Assembly (NCBI GenBank): GCA_030527015.1
Contig: JAUNBR010000002.1
Location: 41,429-105,428 of the forward strand
Direction: 5' to 3'
DNA from: Planctomycetia bacterium
GTDB taxonomy: Bacteria; Planctomycetota; Planctomycetia; Pirellulales; Thermoguttaceae
Length of the DNA: 64,000 bases
Shown here: positions 1 to 7,139 of the stretch, piece by piece
How the letters are laid out: every line of letters begins with the position of its first letter
Position numbering within the stretch: position 1 is the stretch's first letter
The notes under the pieces: model-generated
What the model was told of the DNA's origin: nothing
Databases searched by the model: none
Seen by the model: only the letters and a program-made list of their open reading frames with translations
Translations under genes and position numbers: made by a program

Positions 1-288
1 GTTTAAAAACCTTATTTAATTTCTACTATTGTAGATACGATGCGTAAAGGATATTGTACTGTGTTTAAAAACCTTATTTAATTTCTACTATTGTAGATGA
101 GTTTGGCGTAGAACAAGACAGTGGAAGTTTAAAAACCTTATTTAATTTCTACTATTGTAGATAAAAATTCCCTTGGTTGCGATCGGCGGTTTAAAAACCT
201 TATTTAATTTCTACTATTGTAGATTGTAGTAGTATAGCGCGGAAATTATATTGTTTAAAAACCTTATTTAATTTCTACTTTTGTAGAA
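1..288 (+). CRISPR. Type V-A (Cas12a-type) CRISPR array, distal end
   Basis: Five 36-bp direct repeats lie at 1-36, 63-98, 127-162, 189-224 and 253-288, separated by four unique spacers of 26, 28, 26 and 28 bp. The first four repeats are identical. Each ends in AATTTCTACTATTGTAGAT, the processed Cas12a handle: TCTAC pairs with GTAGA around a short loop. Because Cas12a crRNAs carry the handle 5' of the spacer, transcription runs left to right. The last repeat has two changes near its 3' end (CTTTTGTAGAA), as expected for the trailer end. Leader, older-to-newer gradient and cas12a/cas1/cas2/cas4 should lie left of the window; none is inside it. The window starts exactly on a repeat, so the array probably continues leftwards. 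Confidence 0.95.
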
Positions 289-310
289 TTTGTGATGAAT
301 GAAAGAAGAA

Positions 311-356
311 GTTCAGAGGTGTGCGAAATGGGGAAATTTAAAGTGGAACCAGTATA
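311..356 (+). repeat. Pal105 half copy (3' half)
   Basis: This matches the right half of the dispersed Pal105 element: TTCAGAG, then GAAATTTAAAGTGGAACC, then AGTATA. The left half is missing. It begins 22 bp after the last CRISPR repeat. Confidence 0.75.
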
Positions 357-380
357 TTTTACAAAATTTTAAATTAGGTC

Positions 381-408
381 TTGACTTTATGTAAAAATGG
401 ATTATAAT
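381..408 (+). promoter_or_regulatory. Promoter of the trp leader and operon
   Basis: A TTGACT -35 box (381-386) and a perfect TATAAT -10 box (403-408) are separated by 16 bp, a sigma-70-type arrangement. The predicted start at about 415 is the A of the leader-peptide ATG, seven bases after the -10 box. Confidence 0.8.
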
Positions 409-414
409 AAGGTT

Positions 415-465
415 ATGAAAAATTTAAATTCCGTAACATCTCGATTTTGGTGGTGGCGTTCCTGA
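415..465 (+). CDS. trpL: trp operon leader peptide (16 aa, WWW)
   Basis: A short reading frame encodes MKNLNSVTSRFWWWRS and stops with TGA at 463-465. Three consecutive TGG codons (448-456) followed by Arg are the hallmark of a tryptophan-sensing attenuator peptide. There is no Shine-Dalgarno sequence, and the predicted transcription start falls on the first base of the ATG, so translation is probably leaderless. An in-frame ATG at 397 would lengthen the peptide by six residues but lies upstream of the predicted transcript start. The frame is followed by the attenuator hairpins and, 320 bp further, by trpE. In Sinorhizobium meliloti the trpL peptide ([14 protein letters not shown]) is likewise leaderless with three Trp codons. 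Function is inferred from codons, position and RNA folding, not homology. Confidence 0.85.
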   Translation: MKNLNSVTSRFWWWRS

Positions 466-550
466 AGGAGCGCTTACGGAGGTTTCGTATTTTTAGATAA
501 CGATAATAAAACCGCGAGTTTTGCTCCTGCAGATCGCGGTTTTTTCTTTT
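431..550 (+). promoter_or_regulatory. trp transcription attenuator (alternative hairpins and terminator)
   Basis: Protector hairpin (1:2): CCGTAA 431-436 pairs with TTACGG 474-479, and GCGTTCC 456-462 with GGAGCGC 467-473; its 5' arm includes the Trp codons. Terminator (3:4): AAAACCGCGA 508-517 pairs with TCGCGGTTTT 534-543, followed by a U-rich run to 550. Antiterminator (2:3): AGGAGCG 466-472 can pair with TGCTCCT 522-528, and GGTTT 481-485 with AAACC 509-513, which breaks the terminator's 5' arm. A ribosome stalled on the Trp codons would mask segment 1 and favour read-through into trpE. A ribosome that reaches the stop codon would allow termination. Confidence 0.85.
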
Positions 551-583
551 AATTTTAATTTCTGAAAAAAATGTGAAAGAGAG

Positions 584-614
584 CCGCGGTGGAAAATACT
601 TCGCGGTTTTTTTT
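584..614 (+). terminator. Second terminator-like hairpin in the trp leader
   Basis: CCGCG (584-588) pairs with CGCGG (602-606), followed by eight T residues (607-614). It lies about 35 bp after the attenuator terminator and uses the same CCGCG/CGCGG arms, so cross-pairing between the two is possible. Confidence 0.6.
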
Positions 615-655
615 GTATCTTGTGTGACAGTAAATTTCTGTTTTTCAGTATCTTT

Positions 656-760
656 TGTGCCCGATGCATGATGAAATTCCCGCTTTTTCGGCATTTTTTG
701 TTGCTGAAAATGCGTGCTTTAAGAAGTGCATAAAACGGAAATGGAGAGTGGAAACAGTAT
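656..760 (+). repeat. Pal105 copy (diverged)
   Basis: It starts GCCCGATGCATGATGAAATT, has the GGCATTTT / AAAATGC inner hairpin, and ends GTGGAAACAGTAT. It is part of the trpE 5' leader. Confidence 0.75.
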
Positions 761-865
761 GAAATTTCCTTTTCTATTATTATATTGTATCAGGAATAAG
801 ATGTCTGGAGATCAAAAATTTATAGGTATTATCAGGCATAAAGGATTTTTAGGGAGAAATAAAAT

Positions 866-2452
866 ATGTTATTAAAAAAATATCCTGAAAGAACAGAATT
901 TTTAGGTCTGGCGAAGATGTTTAATGTCGTTCCGCTGTGCGCAGAAATTTTGGCGGATGTGGAAACTCCAGTTTCTATTTTACAAAAATTTCAGGAAAGT
1001 GGGAATGAAAAAGGGCCTTTATTTTTACTGGAAAGTGTGGAGGGTGGTGAGCACTGGGGGAGATACTCATTTTTGGGTGTTCGTGCGTATGAAGAAGTTA
1101 AGATATATCGAGATTATGTGGAAATTTTGAGTAAAAAAAGGGAAGGAGAGGATGAGGAAAGATGGATTCAGAGAGTAAATCATGGAGGAGATCCTCTGGC
1201 GGTGCTCAGAAAATATATGAGTCGATTTAAGGCGGTATCATTTACCGAATTACCTCGTTTTTTTGGAGGTCTGGTGGGGTATTTTGCATATGAAATGGTA
1301 AGTTTTATCGAAAATGTTCCTAATTATTTGCCTCCGGAAGTTCCGGTGGCACATCTGATGCTTCCGGAACAGATGGTGATTTTTGATAACTTAAGGCAGA
1401 GTATGACCTGTGTTCAGCTGGTATTTTTCGAAGAAACCTCTGGCTTACAAAATACACAGGACGTGATTCATGCTTTTAAGAATGGAAATGAAAAGTTACA
1501 AGAATTGGTGAAAAGGGTGCAGAAGTGTGAAGGGGATCATACTGAGGGGAAAAAACTGAGTCGAAAAAAAGTGCGAGACCTGGAACTTCGGCCAAAGTAC
1601 AGTGAAAATGAGTATCGAAAAAAAGTGAATGAGGCGAAGACACATATTATGGCTGGAGATGTGATTCAGGTGGTGGTGGCGCAGCCGTTTTTGTGTGATG
1701 CACCTGAGGATACGGTGGCCTTATATCGTGCACAGCGTTATGTGAATCCGTCTCCATATTTATATTATGTTTTATTGGATGGAAGGTGCATGATAGGTTC
1801 TTCACCGGAAACCATGGTAAAATTAGAGCGTGGTACGGCCTGGGTGCGTCCGATCGCCGGAACTCGTCCGCGAGGTAAAATGCCAAAAGAGGATCGGCAG
1901 ATGGCGGATGAACTTTTAAAAAGCGAAAAAGAAAGAGCAGAACATTTAATGCTTGTCGATTTAGGACGAAATGATCTGGGACGAGTGGCGGCGCCAGGAT
2001 CTGTGCGTGTGACGGATTTAATGTTTGTCGAGCGTTATTCTCATGTGATGCATTTAGTTTCGAATGTTACGTGTGAACTGTCCGCGGAGTGTGATGTCTG
2101 GGATCTGTTTAAGGCGGTTTTCCCGGCGGGAACGTTAAGTGGTGCACCGAAAGTGCCGGCGATGAAAATTATAGCAGAGCTGGAAAAAGAGTCGAGAGGG
2201 TTTTATGGAGGAGCGGTGGGGTATGTTTCCTTTACAGGAGATATGGATCTGGCGATTACCATTCGCACAGCGTGTGTCGAAAAAGAGAAACTTTTTGTGT
2301 ACGCGGGAGCTGGAATCGTGGCGGATTCTGTGCCGGCGGAAGAGTACCGAGAGACGATTAATAAGGCGAAAAGTGTGGAAATGGCGTTAAATTTCGTGGA
2401 AAAATGGGAAGCGGAAAAGGATTCTTATGAAGAGGATAAAAATTTAAATTAA
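866..2452 (+). CDS. trpE: Anthranilate synthase component I
   Basis: It converts chorismate to anthranilate with ammonia from TrpG, the first committed step of tryptophan synthesis. The 528-residue protein has an N-terminal regulatory domain with the tryptophan-binding LLES motif (residues 54-57). The chorismate-binding domain carries IAGTRPRG (about 330), LGRNDLGRVA (about 365), TLSGAPKVPAMK (about 422) and GAGIVADSVP near the end. AGGGAG at 851-856, nine bases before the ATG, supports the start. It is the first structural gene after the trp attenuator and is followed after about 200 bp and one Pal105 copy by trpG. The LLES motif suggests feedback inhibition by tryptophan is retained. Length is normal for the family. 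Confidence 0.97.
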   Translation: MLLKKYPERTEFLGLAKMFNVVPLCAEILADVETPVSILQKFQESGNEKGPLFLLESVEGGEHWGRYSFLGVRAYEEVKIYRDYVEILSKKREGEDEERWIQRVNHGGDPLAVLRKYMSRFKAVSFTELPRFFGGLVGYFAYEMVSFIENVPNYLPPEVPVAHLMLPEQMVIFDNLRQSMTCVQLVFFEETSGLQNTQDVIHAFKNGNEKLQELVKRVQKCEGDHTEGKKLSRKKVRDLELRPKYSENEYRKKVNEAKTHIMAGDVIQVVVAQPFLCDAPEDTVALYRAQRYVNPSPYLYYVLLDGRCMIGSSPETMVKLERGTAWVRPIAGTRPRGKMPKEDRQMADELLKSEKERAEHLMLVDLGRNDLGRVAAPGSVRVTDLMFVERYSHVMHLVSNVTCELSAECDVWDLFKAVFPAGTLSGAPKVPAMKIIAELEKESRGFYGGAVGYVSFTGDMDLAITIRTACVEKEKLFVYAGAGIVADSVPAEEYRETINKAKSVEMALNFVEKWEAEKDSYEEDKNLN

Positions 2453-2534
2453 GTCAGAATAAACCATGTGAAATGTATGATGTTCCGGGAGGCGGTCCGT
2501 GGGAGAAACTGAGATTTTAGAGAATCGGAAATAT

Positions 2535-2639
2535 TATACCCGATACACTATAAATTTTCGCTTCCCCGGCTTTTTGCTTCGCTGAAAATGCCTGCGTTAA
2601 GAGCTTCATAAAACGGAAATTTAAAATGGAACCAGTATA
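2535..2639 (+). repeat. Pal105 copy, near consensus
   Basis: This copy shows the consensus layout. The left end is TATACCCGATACACTATAA, then TTTTCGCTTCCCCGG; an inner hairpin lies around GCTTCGCTG with AAAATGCC; the right end is ACGGAAATTTAAAATGGAAC, then CAGTATA. The two ends are imperfect inverted repeats (TATAC...CACTATAAATTT against TATAC...CACTTTAAATTT on the opposite strand). It lies between trpE and trpG, and its right end is 20 bp from the trpG start. Confidence 0.9.
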
Positions 2640-2659
2640 ATGAAAAGAAAGGGATGAAA

Positions 2660-3271
2660 ATGTTAATTATGATCGATAATTATGACTCATTTACATATAA
2701 TTTAGTGCAGCTTTTTTATACGCTGGGCGAGGAAGTGATGGTTTTTCGGAATGATCGAGTTTCGGTGGAAGAGTTAAAAGAAATGAAACCAGCAGGAGTG
2801 GTTATTTCTCCAGGAGGAGGTGTCCCTGCACAGGCTGGAATTTCTGCAGATACAGTAAGATATTTCGCAGGAAAAGTTCCAGTTTTGGGTATCTGTCTGG
2901 GACATCAGGTGATCGCTGAAGTTTTTGGCGCGAAAGTAGGACGGGTGAAAATTCCCCGGCACGGAAAAACATCTGAAATCAGACATGATGGGAAAGGAGT
3001 TTTTCAAAATTTGTCAGAGAAGTTTCATGTTATGCGTTATCATTCTTTGGCGGTAATTCCTGATACACTTCCGAAAAGTCTTGAGGAAACGTCTTTTGCC
3101 CTGGATGATGATGTGTGTATGGGAATTCGCCATAAAGAGTATGAAGTGGAAGGAATTCAGTTTCACCCAGAATCGGTTATGACTTATCTTGGAAAACGGA
3201 TACTGGCGAATTTTGTTATGAAGTGTGGTGGTCAGCGCGAATTTTTATTGGAGGGAATACGTGGATACTAA
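2660..3271 (+). CDS. trpG: Anthranilate synthase component II (glutamine amidotransferase)
   Basis: It supplies ammonia from glutamine to TrpE. This is a class I amidotransferase of 203 residues: N-terminal MLIMIDNYDSFTYNLVQ, oxyanion region PGGGVP (51-56), nucleophile Cys79 in GICLGHQ, and the His/Glu pair in QFHPES. I chose the second ATG: AAAGGG ends six bases upstream of it, whereas it abuts the ATG at 2654, and the protein then starts like typical TrpG. It is not fused to trpE, and no separate pabA is seen nearby, so it might also serve folate synthesis; that is only inference. A Pal105 copy separates it from trpE. Confidence 0.95.
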   Translation: MLIMIDNYDSFTYNLVQLFYTLGEEVMVFRNDRVSVEELKEMKPAGVVISPGGGVPAQAGISADTVRYFAGKVPVLGICLGHQVIAEVFGAKVGRVKIPRHGKTSEIRHDGKGVFQNLSEKFHVMRYHSLAVIPDTLPKSLEETSFALDDDVCMGIRHKEYEVEGIQFHPESVMTYLGKRILANFVMKCGGQREFLLEGIRGY

Positions 3272-3280
3272 AGAAAGGAT

Positions 3281-3384
3281 ATTAGGATACACTCTAAATT
3301 TCCACTTCTCCGACATTTTTGTTTCGCTGAAAATGCCTGCGGTCAGAGCTGCACAAAACGAAAATTTAAACGAGAACCAGTATA
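3281..3384 (+). repeat. Pal105 copy
   Basis: It runs from AGGATACACTCTAAATTTCC to GAGAACCAGTATA with the inner hairpin CATTTTTG...GAAAATGCC. It lies in the trpG-trpA gap. A fragment of an opposite-oriented end (GAAATTTAGAGTGGCATCAG) follows at about 3390. Confidence 0.85.
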
Positions 3385-3488
3385 AATCGGAAATTTAGAG
3401 TGGCATCAGGTGTAAGGTGAAATCAGTCCAAGTAAAAATAAGAGAAGAAATGAAAGGGTGTTACAGAGTAATCAGAGGTAAATAGAAT

Positions 3489-4307
3489 ATGAAAAATCGT
3501 TTTAGTGAAACATTTTGTCGGTTAAGGAATCAGAATCGAGCTGCGCTGGTGGGGTTTATTACAGGGGGGGATCCGGATGCAGATATGTCGAGGAGAATTG
3601 TGAGAAGTATGTGTGAGGGAGGCTGTGATATTTTAGAACTGGGTGTGCCGTTTTCGGATCCGTCGGCGGATGGTGCGGTGATTCAGCGTTCCAGTGTGCG
3701 TGCTCTGAAAAATGGGGCTTCCCTGCGGCGAGTGATGGAACTGGCGGGAGATGTGCGAAAAGATTTCCCAGAAATGCCGGTGGTGATTTTCAGTTACTAT
3801 AATCCGATTCTTAAATATGGAGTGGAACGTTTTTCGGAAGAAATGAAAAAATTTCAGGTGGATGGTGTTCTGTGTGTCGATTTACCGGTGGAAGAATCTG
3901 AAGAATTAACTTTAATAATGACACAAAAGATGATCCGTCTTTTAGCGCCGACGACCAGTGAAGAAAGGGTAAGAAAAATTGTGGAAGCAGCAGAAGGATT
4001 TCTGTATATCATTTCCAGTATGGGGGTAACCGGAAGTCGGAGGCTGGATTTTAAACGGATCACGGAAAGAGTTTCGGTAATTCGTCAGATTCTTTCTGAA
4101 AAAAAGAGACAGGACGTTCCGGTGTGCGTGGGTTTCGGAATTTCTTCGGTGGCTGAGGTGAAGGAAATCGCGAAAATAGCTGATGGTGTGATTATCGGAA
4201 GTGCTTTTGAGCGAATTTTAGAAAAGGCTCTTTCGGAAGGACGAGATCCTGTTCTGGAAATAAAAAAGTATACGCAGGAAGTGAGCATGGCATGTTTCCG
4301 AAGGTAA
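3489..4307 (+). CDS. trpA: Tryptophan synthase alpha chain
   Basis: It cleaves indole-3-glycerol phosphate to indole and glyceraldehyde 3-phosphate, passing indole to TrpB. The 272-residue TIM barrel has the signature LELGVPFSDPSADGAVIQ (catalytic Glu and Asp), a loop with ITGGDPD near the N-terminus, and phosphate-binding VGFGISS / GVIIGSAF near the C-terminus. AGAGG ends ten bases before the ATG. Its position is odd: it precedes trpD-trpC-trpF and is about 2.8 kb from trpB, although the two chains form one complex and their genes are usually adjacent. A run of seven G residues near 3564-3570 encodes the GGD of ITGGDPD. Confidence 0.96.
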   Translation: MKNRFSETFCRLRNQNRAALVGFITGGDPDADMSRRIVRSMCEGGCDILELGVPFSDPSADGAVIQRSSVRALKNGASLRRVMELAGDVRKDFPEMPVVIFSYYNPILKYGVERFSEEMKKFQVDGVLCVDLPVEESEELTLIMTQKMIRLLAPTTSEERVRKIVEAAEGFLYIISSMGVTGSRRLDFKRITERVSVIRQILSEKKRQDVPVCVGFGISSVAEVKEIAKIADGVIIGSAFERILEKALSEGRDPVLEIKKYTQEVSMACFRR

Positions 4308-4363
4308 GTGAAAACGTGGGGGCGGGTAAGGAATATGAGGAATGAAAAGAAGGAGAAAAAATA

Positions 4364-5380
4364 ATGGGAGAGATAAAAGATATTTTGAAAAAAACTTTTC
4401 AGGGAGAGGATTTAAGTGAAAATGAAATATCTCGGATGATGCGGGCGATTTTTACGGAAGAGGCGACTTCTTGTCAGACGGGTGCTTTTTTGGCTTCCCT
4501 GGCGACGAAGGGTGAATCTCCAGCAGAGCTGGCGGCGGCTGCTCGAAGTATGAGAGCACGTGCGAAACATCTGCAGATTTTACGTCAGCCGATTATAGAT
4601 ACGTGTGGAACAGGAGGAGACGGAGTGGGGACGTTTAATATTTCCACGACAGTCGCTTTTGTTGTCGCGGCGGCTGGTGGAGTGGTGGCAAAACATGGAA
4701 ATCGGGCCATTTCCAGTAAATGTGGAAGCGCGGATGTGCTGGAATATCTTGGAATTTCCACGGAGGTAAGTCATGTAAAAGTAGAGGAGTGTATTCAAAA
4801 ATTAGGTATCGGATTTCTTTTTGCACCGGCAGTACATCAGGCCACTCGGGTGGTGGTTCCGATAAGGCGAGAACTGGGAGTGAGGACGATTTTTAATATG
4901 CTTGGACCTCTGACGAATCCTGCGGGTGCACGATTTCAGGTCGTGGGTGTATATCGTGCGGATCTGACGGAACTTTTTGCGGAGGCCATGCGATTATTAG
5001 GAATTCAGCGGGCTTTTATCGTGCATGGACATGATGGTATGGATGAGATTTCAGTTTCGGCGCCGACACGTATTACACAGATGGAAAATGGGCGGATAAG
5101 AACATATGATCTGTTTCCGGAAATGTATTTTGAACAGTTGGCGGACGTGGAAGCGGTACGTGGCGGAGACGTGCAACAAAATGCGGAGATTTTACTGGCG
5201 GTACTGTCTGGAGAATGTGGGCCACGGAGGAATATCGTTTTGTTAAATGCGGCGGCGGCTTTTGTTGCGGCACAGATGGTGGATAATTTATATGAGGGAA
5301 TTCGGCGGGCACAGTATGTGCTGGACTCAGGTGAGGCACGTGAAAAACTGGAAGCGGTAAGGGCATTTCTGAAAGGGTAA
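4364..5380 (+). CDS. trpD: Anthranilate phosphoribosyltransferase
   Basis: It joins anthranilate to PRPP to give phosphoribosyl-anthranilate, the second pathway step. The 338 residues match the family length. An N-terminal helical domain precedes the signature DTCGTGGDGVGTFNISTT (PRPP and Mg binding), followed by KHGNRAISSKCGSADVLE and GPLTNPAGA. AGAAGGAG stands about eight bases before the ATG. It follows trpA by 56 bp, and trpC begins 5 bp after its stop, so the genes are probably translated from one message. No amidotransferase fusion is present, in contrast to enterobacterial TrpGD. Confidence 0.97.
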   Translation: MGEIKDILKKTFQGEDLSENEISRMMRAIFTEEATSCQTGAFLASLATKGESPAELAAAARSMRARAKHLQILRQPIIDTCGTGGDGVGTFNISTTVAFVVAAAGGVVAKHGNRAISSKCGSADVLEYLGISTEVSHVKVEECIQKLGIGFLFAPAVHQATRVVVPIRRELGVRTIFNMLGPLTNPAGARFQVVGVYRADLTELFAEAMRLLGIQRAFIVHGHDGMDEISVSAPTRITQMENGRIRTYDLFPEMYFEQLADVEAVRGGDVQQNAEILLAVLSGECGPRRNIVLLNAAAAFVAAQMVDNLYEGIRRAQYVLDSGEAREKLEAVRAFLKG

Positions 5381-5385
5381 AAAAG

Positions 5386-6189
5386 ATGAAAGATGATTTT
5401 CTTAAAAAAATAATTCGTGTGCGCAGGGAAAGAATTCTTGAGTCGCAGCAAAGAAAAAATATGGTGGAAATCAAAAAAAGTGCTTATGAAAGTATGGAAA
5501 TAAAAATTGCGGCTGGTGATTTACGCCGATTCGTTCCCTGCCAGGAAGGAAACGTGGGAATTATCGCGGAAATAAAACGTGCGTCGCCATCTAAAGGTAT
5601 TATTGCGGAGAATATAAATGTCGAGAAAATCGCAGAAAAATATATTCGTGGCGGCGCCGTGGGAATTTCTGTGCTGACGGAACCAGATTTTTTTCTTGGC
5701 GCGGATGAATTTTTATCACGTGTCAGAAAGGTATCTTCTGTCCCGGTGCTGAGAAAAGATTTTGTCATTTCTGAATATCAGATTTATGAATCGTTGGTAC
5801 TGGGCGCGGATATGCTGCTGTTAATCATTCGTATGCTGGAATCCTCCCAGCTGCGCGATTATGTCGCTCTGACACGTGAATTGAGAATGGAACCGCTGGT
5901 GGAGATTTTTGATGAGGCGGATATGGAAAAACTGTTTTTAAGTGAAGCAAAACTTGTCGGTATTAATAATCGTGACCTGAAAACTTTTGCCACGGATGTA
6001 AAGCGAGCTTCGGAATTAGCTGGTTTTCTGGAGAAGGGACAGATTCCGATTATCGCCAGCGCGATTCACTCCAGAAGAGATATGGAGGTTTATCTGGAAC
6101 GAGGAATAAATCATTTTTTGGTCGGAGAGTGCCTTATGAGAAGCTCTGAACCTGAAAGAAAGTTAAAGGAACTTATATGCGGAATATGA
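5386..6189 (+). CDS. trpC: Indole-3-glycerol phosphate synthase
   Basis: It closes the indole ring, turning carboxyphenylamino-deoxyribulose phosphate into indole-3-glycerol phosphate with loss of CO2. The 267-residue TIM barrel contains IIAEIKRASPSKG (catalytic Lys), VLTEPDFFLG, VLRKDFVISEYQI and LVGINNRDLKTF. The ribosome-binding AAAGGG lies in the last codons of trpD. It is a stand-alone enzyme, not fused to TrpF, but its end overlaps the trpF start by 13 bp, implying coupled translation. Confidence 0.97.
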   Translation: MKDDFLKKIIRVRRERILESQQRKNMVEIKKSAYESMEIKIAAGDLRRFVPCQEGNVGIIAEIKRASPSKGIIAENINVEKIAEKYIRGGAVGISVLTEPDFFLGADEFLSRVRKVSSVPVLRKDFVISEYQIYESLVLGADMLLLIIRMLESSQLRDYVALTRELRMEPLVEIFDEADMEKLFLSEAKLVGINNRDLKTFATDVKRASELAGFLEKGQIPIIASAIHSRRDMEVYLERGINHFLVGECLMRSSEPERKLKELICGI

Positions 6190-6968
6190 TGGTAAAAATA
6201 TGTGGTGTAACCACGGAAGATGATGCGAAAATGGTGGGCAGATTTCCAATTCATGCGGTGGGTTTTGTGTTTTATCCGGCCAGTAAGCGTTTTGTGTGTC
6301 CTGAGATGGCAAAAACTTTTGTTCAGATTATTCGTGATGAAAGTGAAGGAAAAATTTCCTGTGTGGGTGTTTTTGTAGACGAAACTGGAGAGCGGATGAG
6401 AGAGATTATTCGGTATGCAGATCTGGATGCGGTGCAGCTGCATGGGAATGAGTCCGTGGAAGCGGTCAGAACGCTGAGGAGGGAAGGTAATAAAGTGATT
6501 CGTCGGGTTCATCCGGAAAACCTGGTTACCGCAGAAAAACAGTATGCAGAGTTTTTAGACGCGAAGCATAATGAATTTTGGTTTTCTTCGCGTTTTAATT
6601 TACGAAGAATGCCGGCTGACGTGGGAGCACGAAAAAATTTAGAATGGAATTCAGATGAATGTGAAAAACCAAGAAGTTTTTCTGGTCAAAAGACACAAAA
6701 ATGGCCGGATTTCACGTTTTTAACAGAAATTTCTGGGGGAAAAATGCCGGGAGGTGAAGGTGTTTCATGGGAATGGGAGGTGCTGGAGTGTTTACCCGAG
6801 GTACGTGTTCCTGTGATTTTAGCAGGTGGTGTGACACCAGAAAATGTGTTAAAGGTAAAAAATATGAAAAATGTGATGGGAGTGGATGTTTCTTCGGGTG
6901 TCGAATCGGGACCAGGGAGGAAATCTGAGGAAAAGATTAAACTTTTATTGGAACGGTTATATGGATAA
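6177..6968 (+). CDS. trpF: Phosphoribosylanthranilate isomerase
   Basis: It isomerises phosphoribosyl-anthranilate before the TrpC step. The N-terminus has VKICGVTTEDD with the catalytic Cys, then VGFVFYPASKRFV, CVGVFVDE and DAVQLHGNE; the C-terminus has VILAGGVTPENV, and GVDVSSGVESGPG with the catalytic Asp. At 263 residues it is about 55 longer than usual. The extra sequence lies around residues 138-190, between the FLDA-like strand and GGEGVSWEWEVL, and is rich in charged residues. AAGGAA five bases before ATG 6177 supports the start; nearer ATGs at 6186 and 6189 are alternatives. It overlaps trpC. Confidence 0.93.
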   Translation: MRNMMVKICGVTTEDDAKMVGRFPIHAVGFVFYPASKRFVCPEMAKTFVQIIRDESEGKISCVGVFVDETGERMREIIRYADLDAVQLHGNESVEAVRTLRREGNKVIRRVHPENLVTAEKQYAEFLDAKHNEFWFSSRFNLRRMPADVGARKNLEWNSDECEKPRSFSGQKTQKWPDFTFLTEISGGKMPGGEGVSWEWEVLECLPEVRVPVILAGGVTPENVLKVKNMKNVMGVDVSSGVESGPGRKSEEKIKLLLERLYG

Positions 6969-7004
6969 ATTTCCGTTTTGCGTGGTCACAGAAATAGGTA
7001 TTTT

Positions 7005-7109
7005 TATACTCGATATACTATAAATTTTCATTTTTACGGCATTTTTGCTTCGCTGAAAATGCCTGCATTAAGAACCGCAGGAAATGGAAATTTAAAGAGG
7101 AACAGTATA
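7005..7109 (+). repeat. Pal105 copy, near consensus
   Basis: From TATACTCGATATACTATAAA to GAGGAACAGTATA, with inner hairpin GGCATTTTTGCTTCGCTG then AAAATGCC. It lies in the trpF-trpB gap, ending 31 bp before the trpB start. A partial opposite-oriented end overlaps the trpF stop. Confidence 0.9.
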
Positions 7110-7139
7110 AAGTGAGAGTAAAGGAAAAAAGGATAACAG

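Larger units (their letters stand above)
551..865. other. Non-coding trp 5' leader, distal part
   Basis: This stretch between attenuator and trpE holds the second terminator-like hairpin and a diverged Pal105 copy. I see no gene. A minus-strand open frame across 413-694 overlaps the attenuator and is not considered real. Confidence 0.7.

Noticed and set aside
413..694. Minus-strand frame of 93 residues across the trp leader
   Set aside because: It overlaps the leader peptide, attenuator and second terminator, has no ribosome site, and its sequence is the complement of hairpins.
656..760. Pal105 elements as ordinary Rho-independent terminators
   Set aside because: Several lie inside operons or just upstream of start codons and lack a T-run after the stem, so termination cannot be their general role, although some at 3' ends may contribute.
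3564..3570. G7 tract in trpA as a phase-variation site
   Set aside because: Seven bases is short, it encodes the conserved ITGGDPD loop of a housekeeping enzyme, and switching would make no obvious sense.
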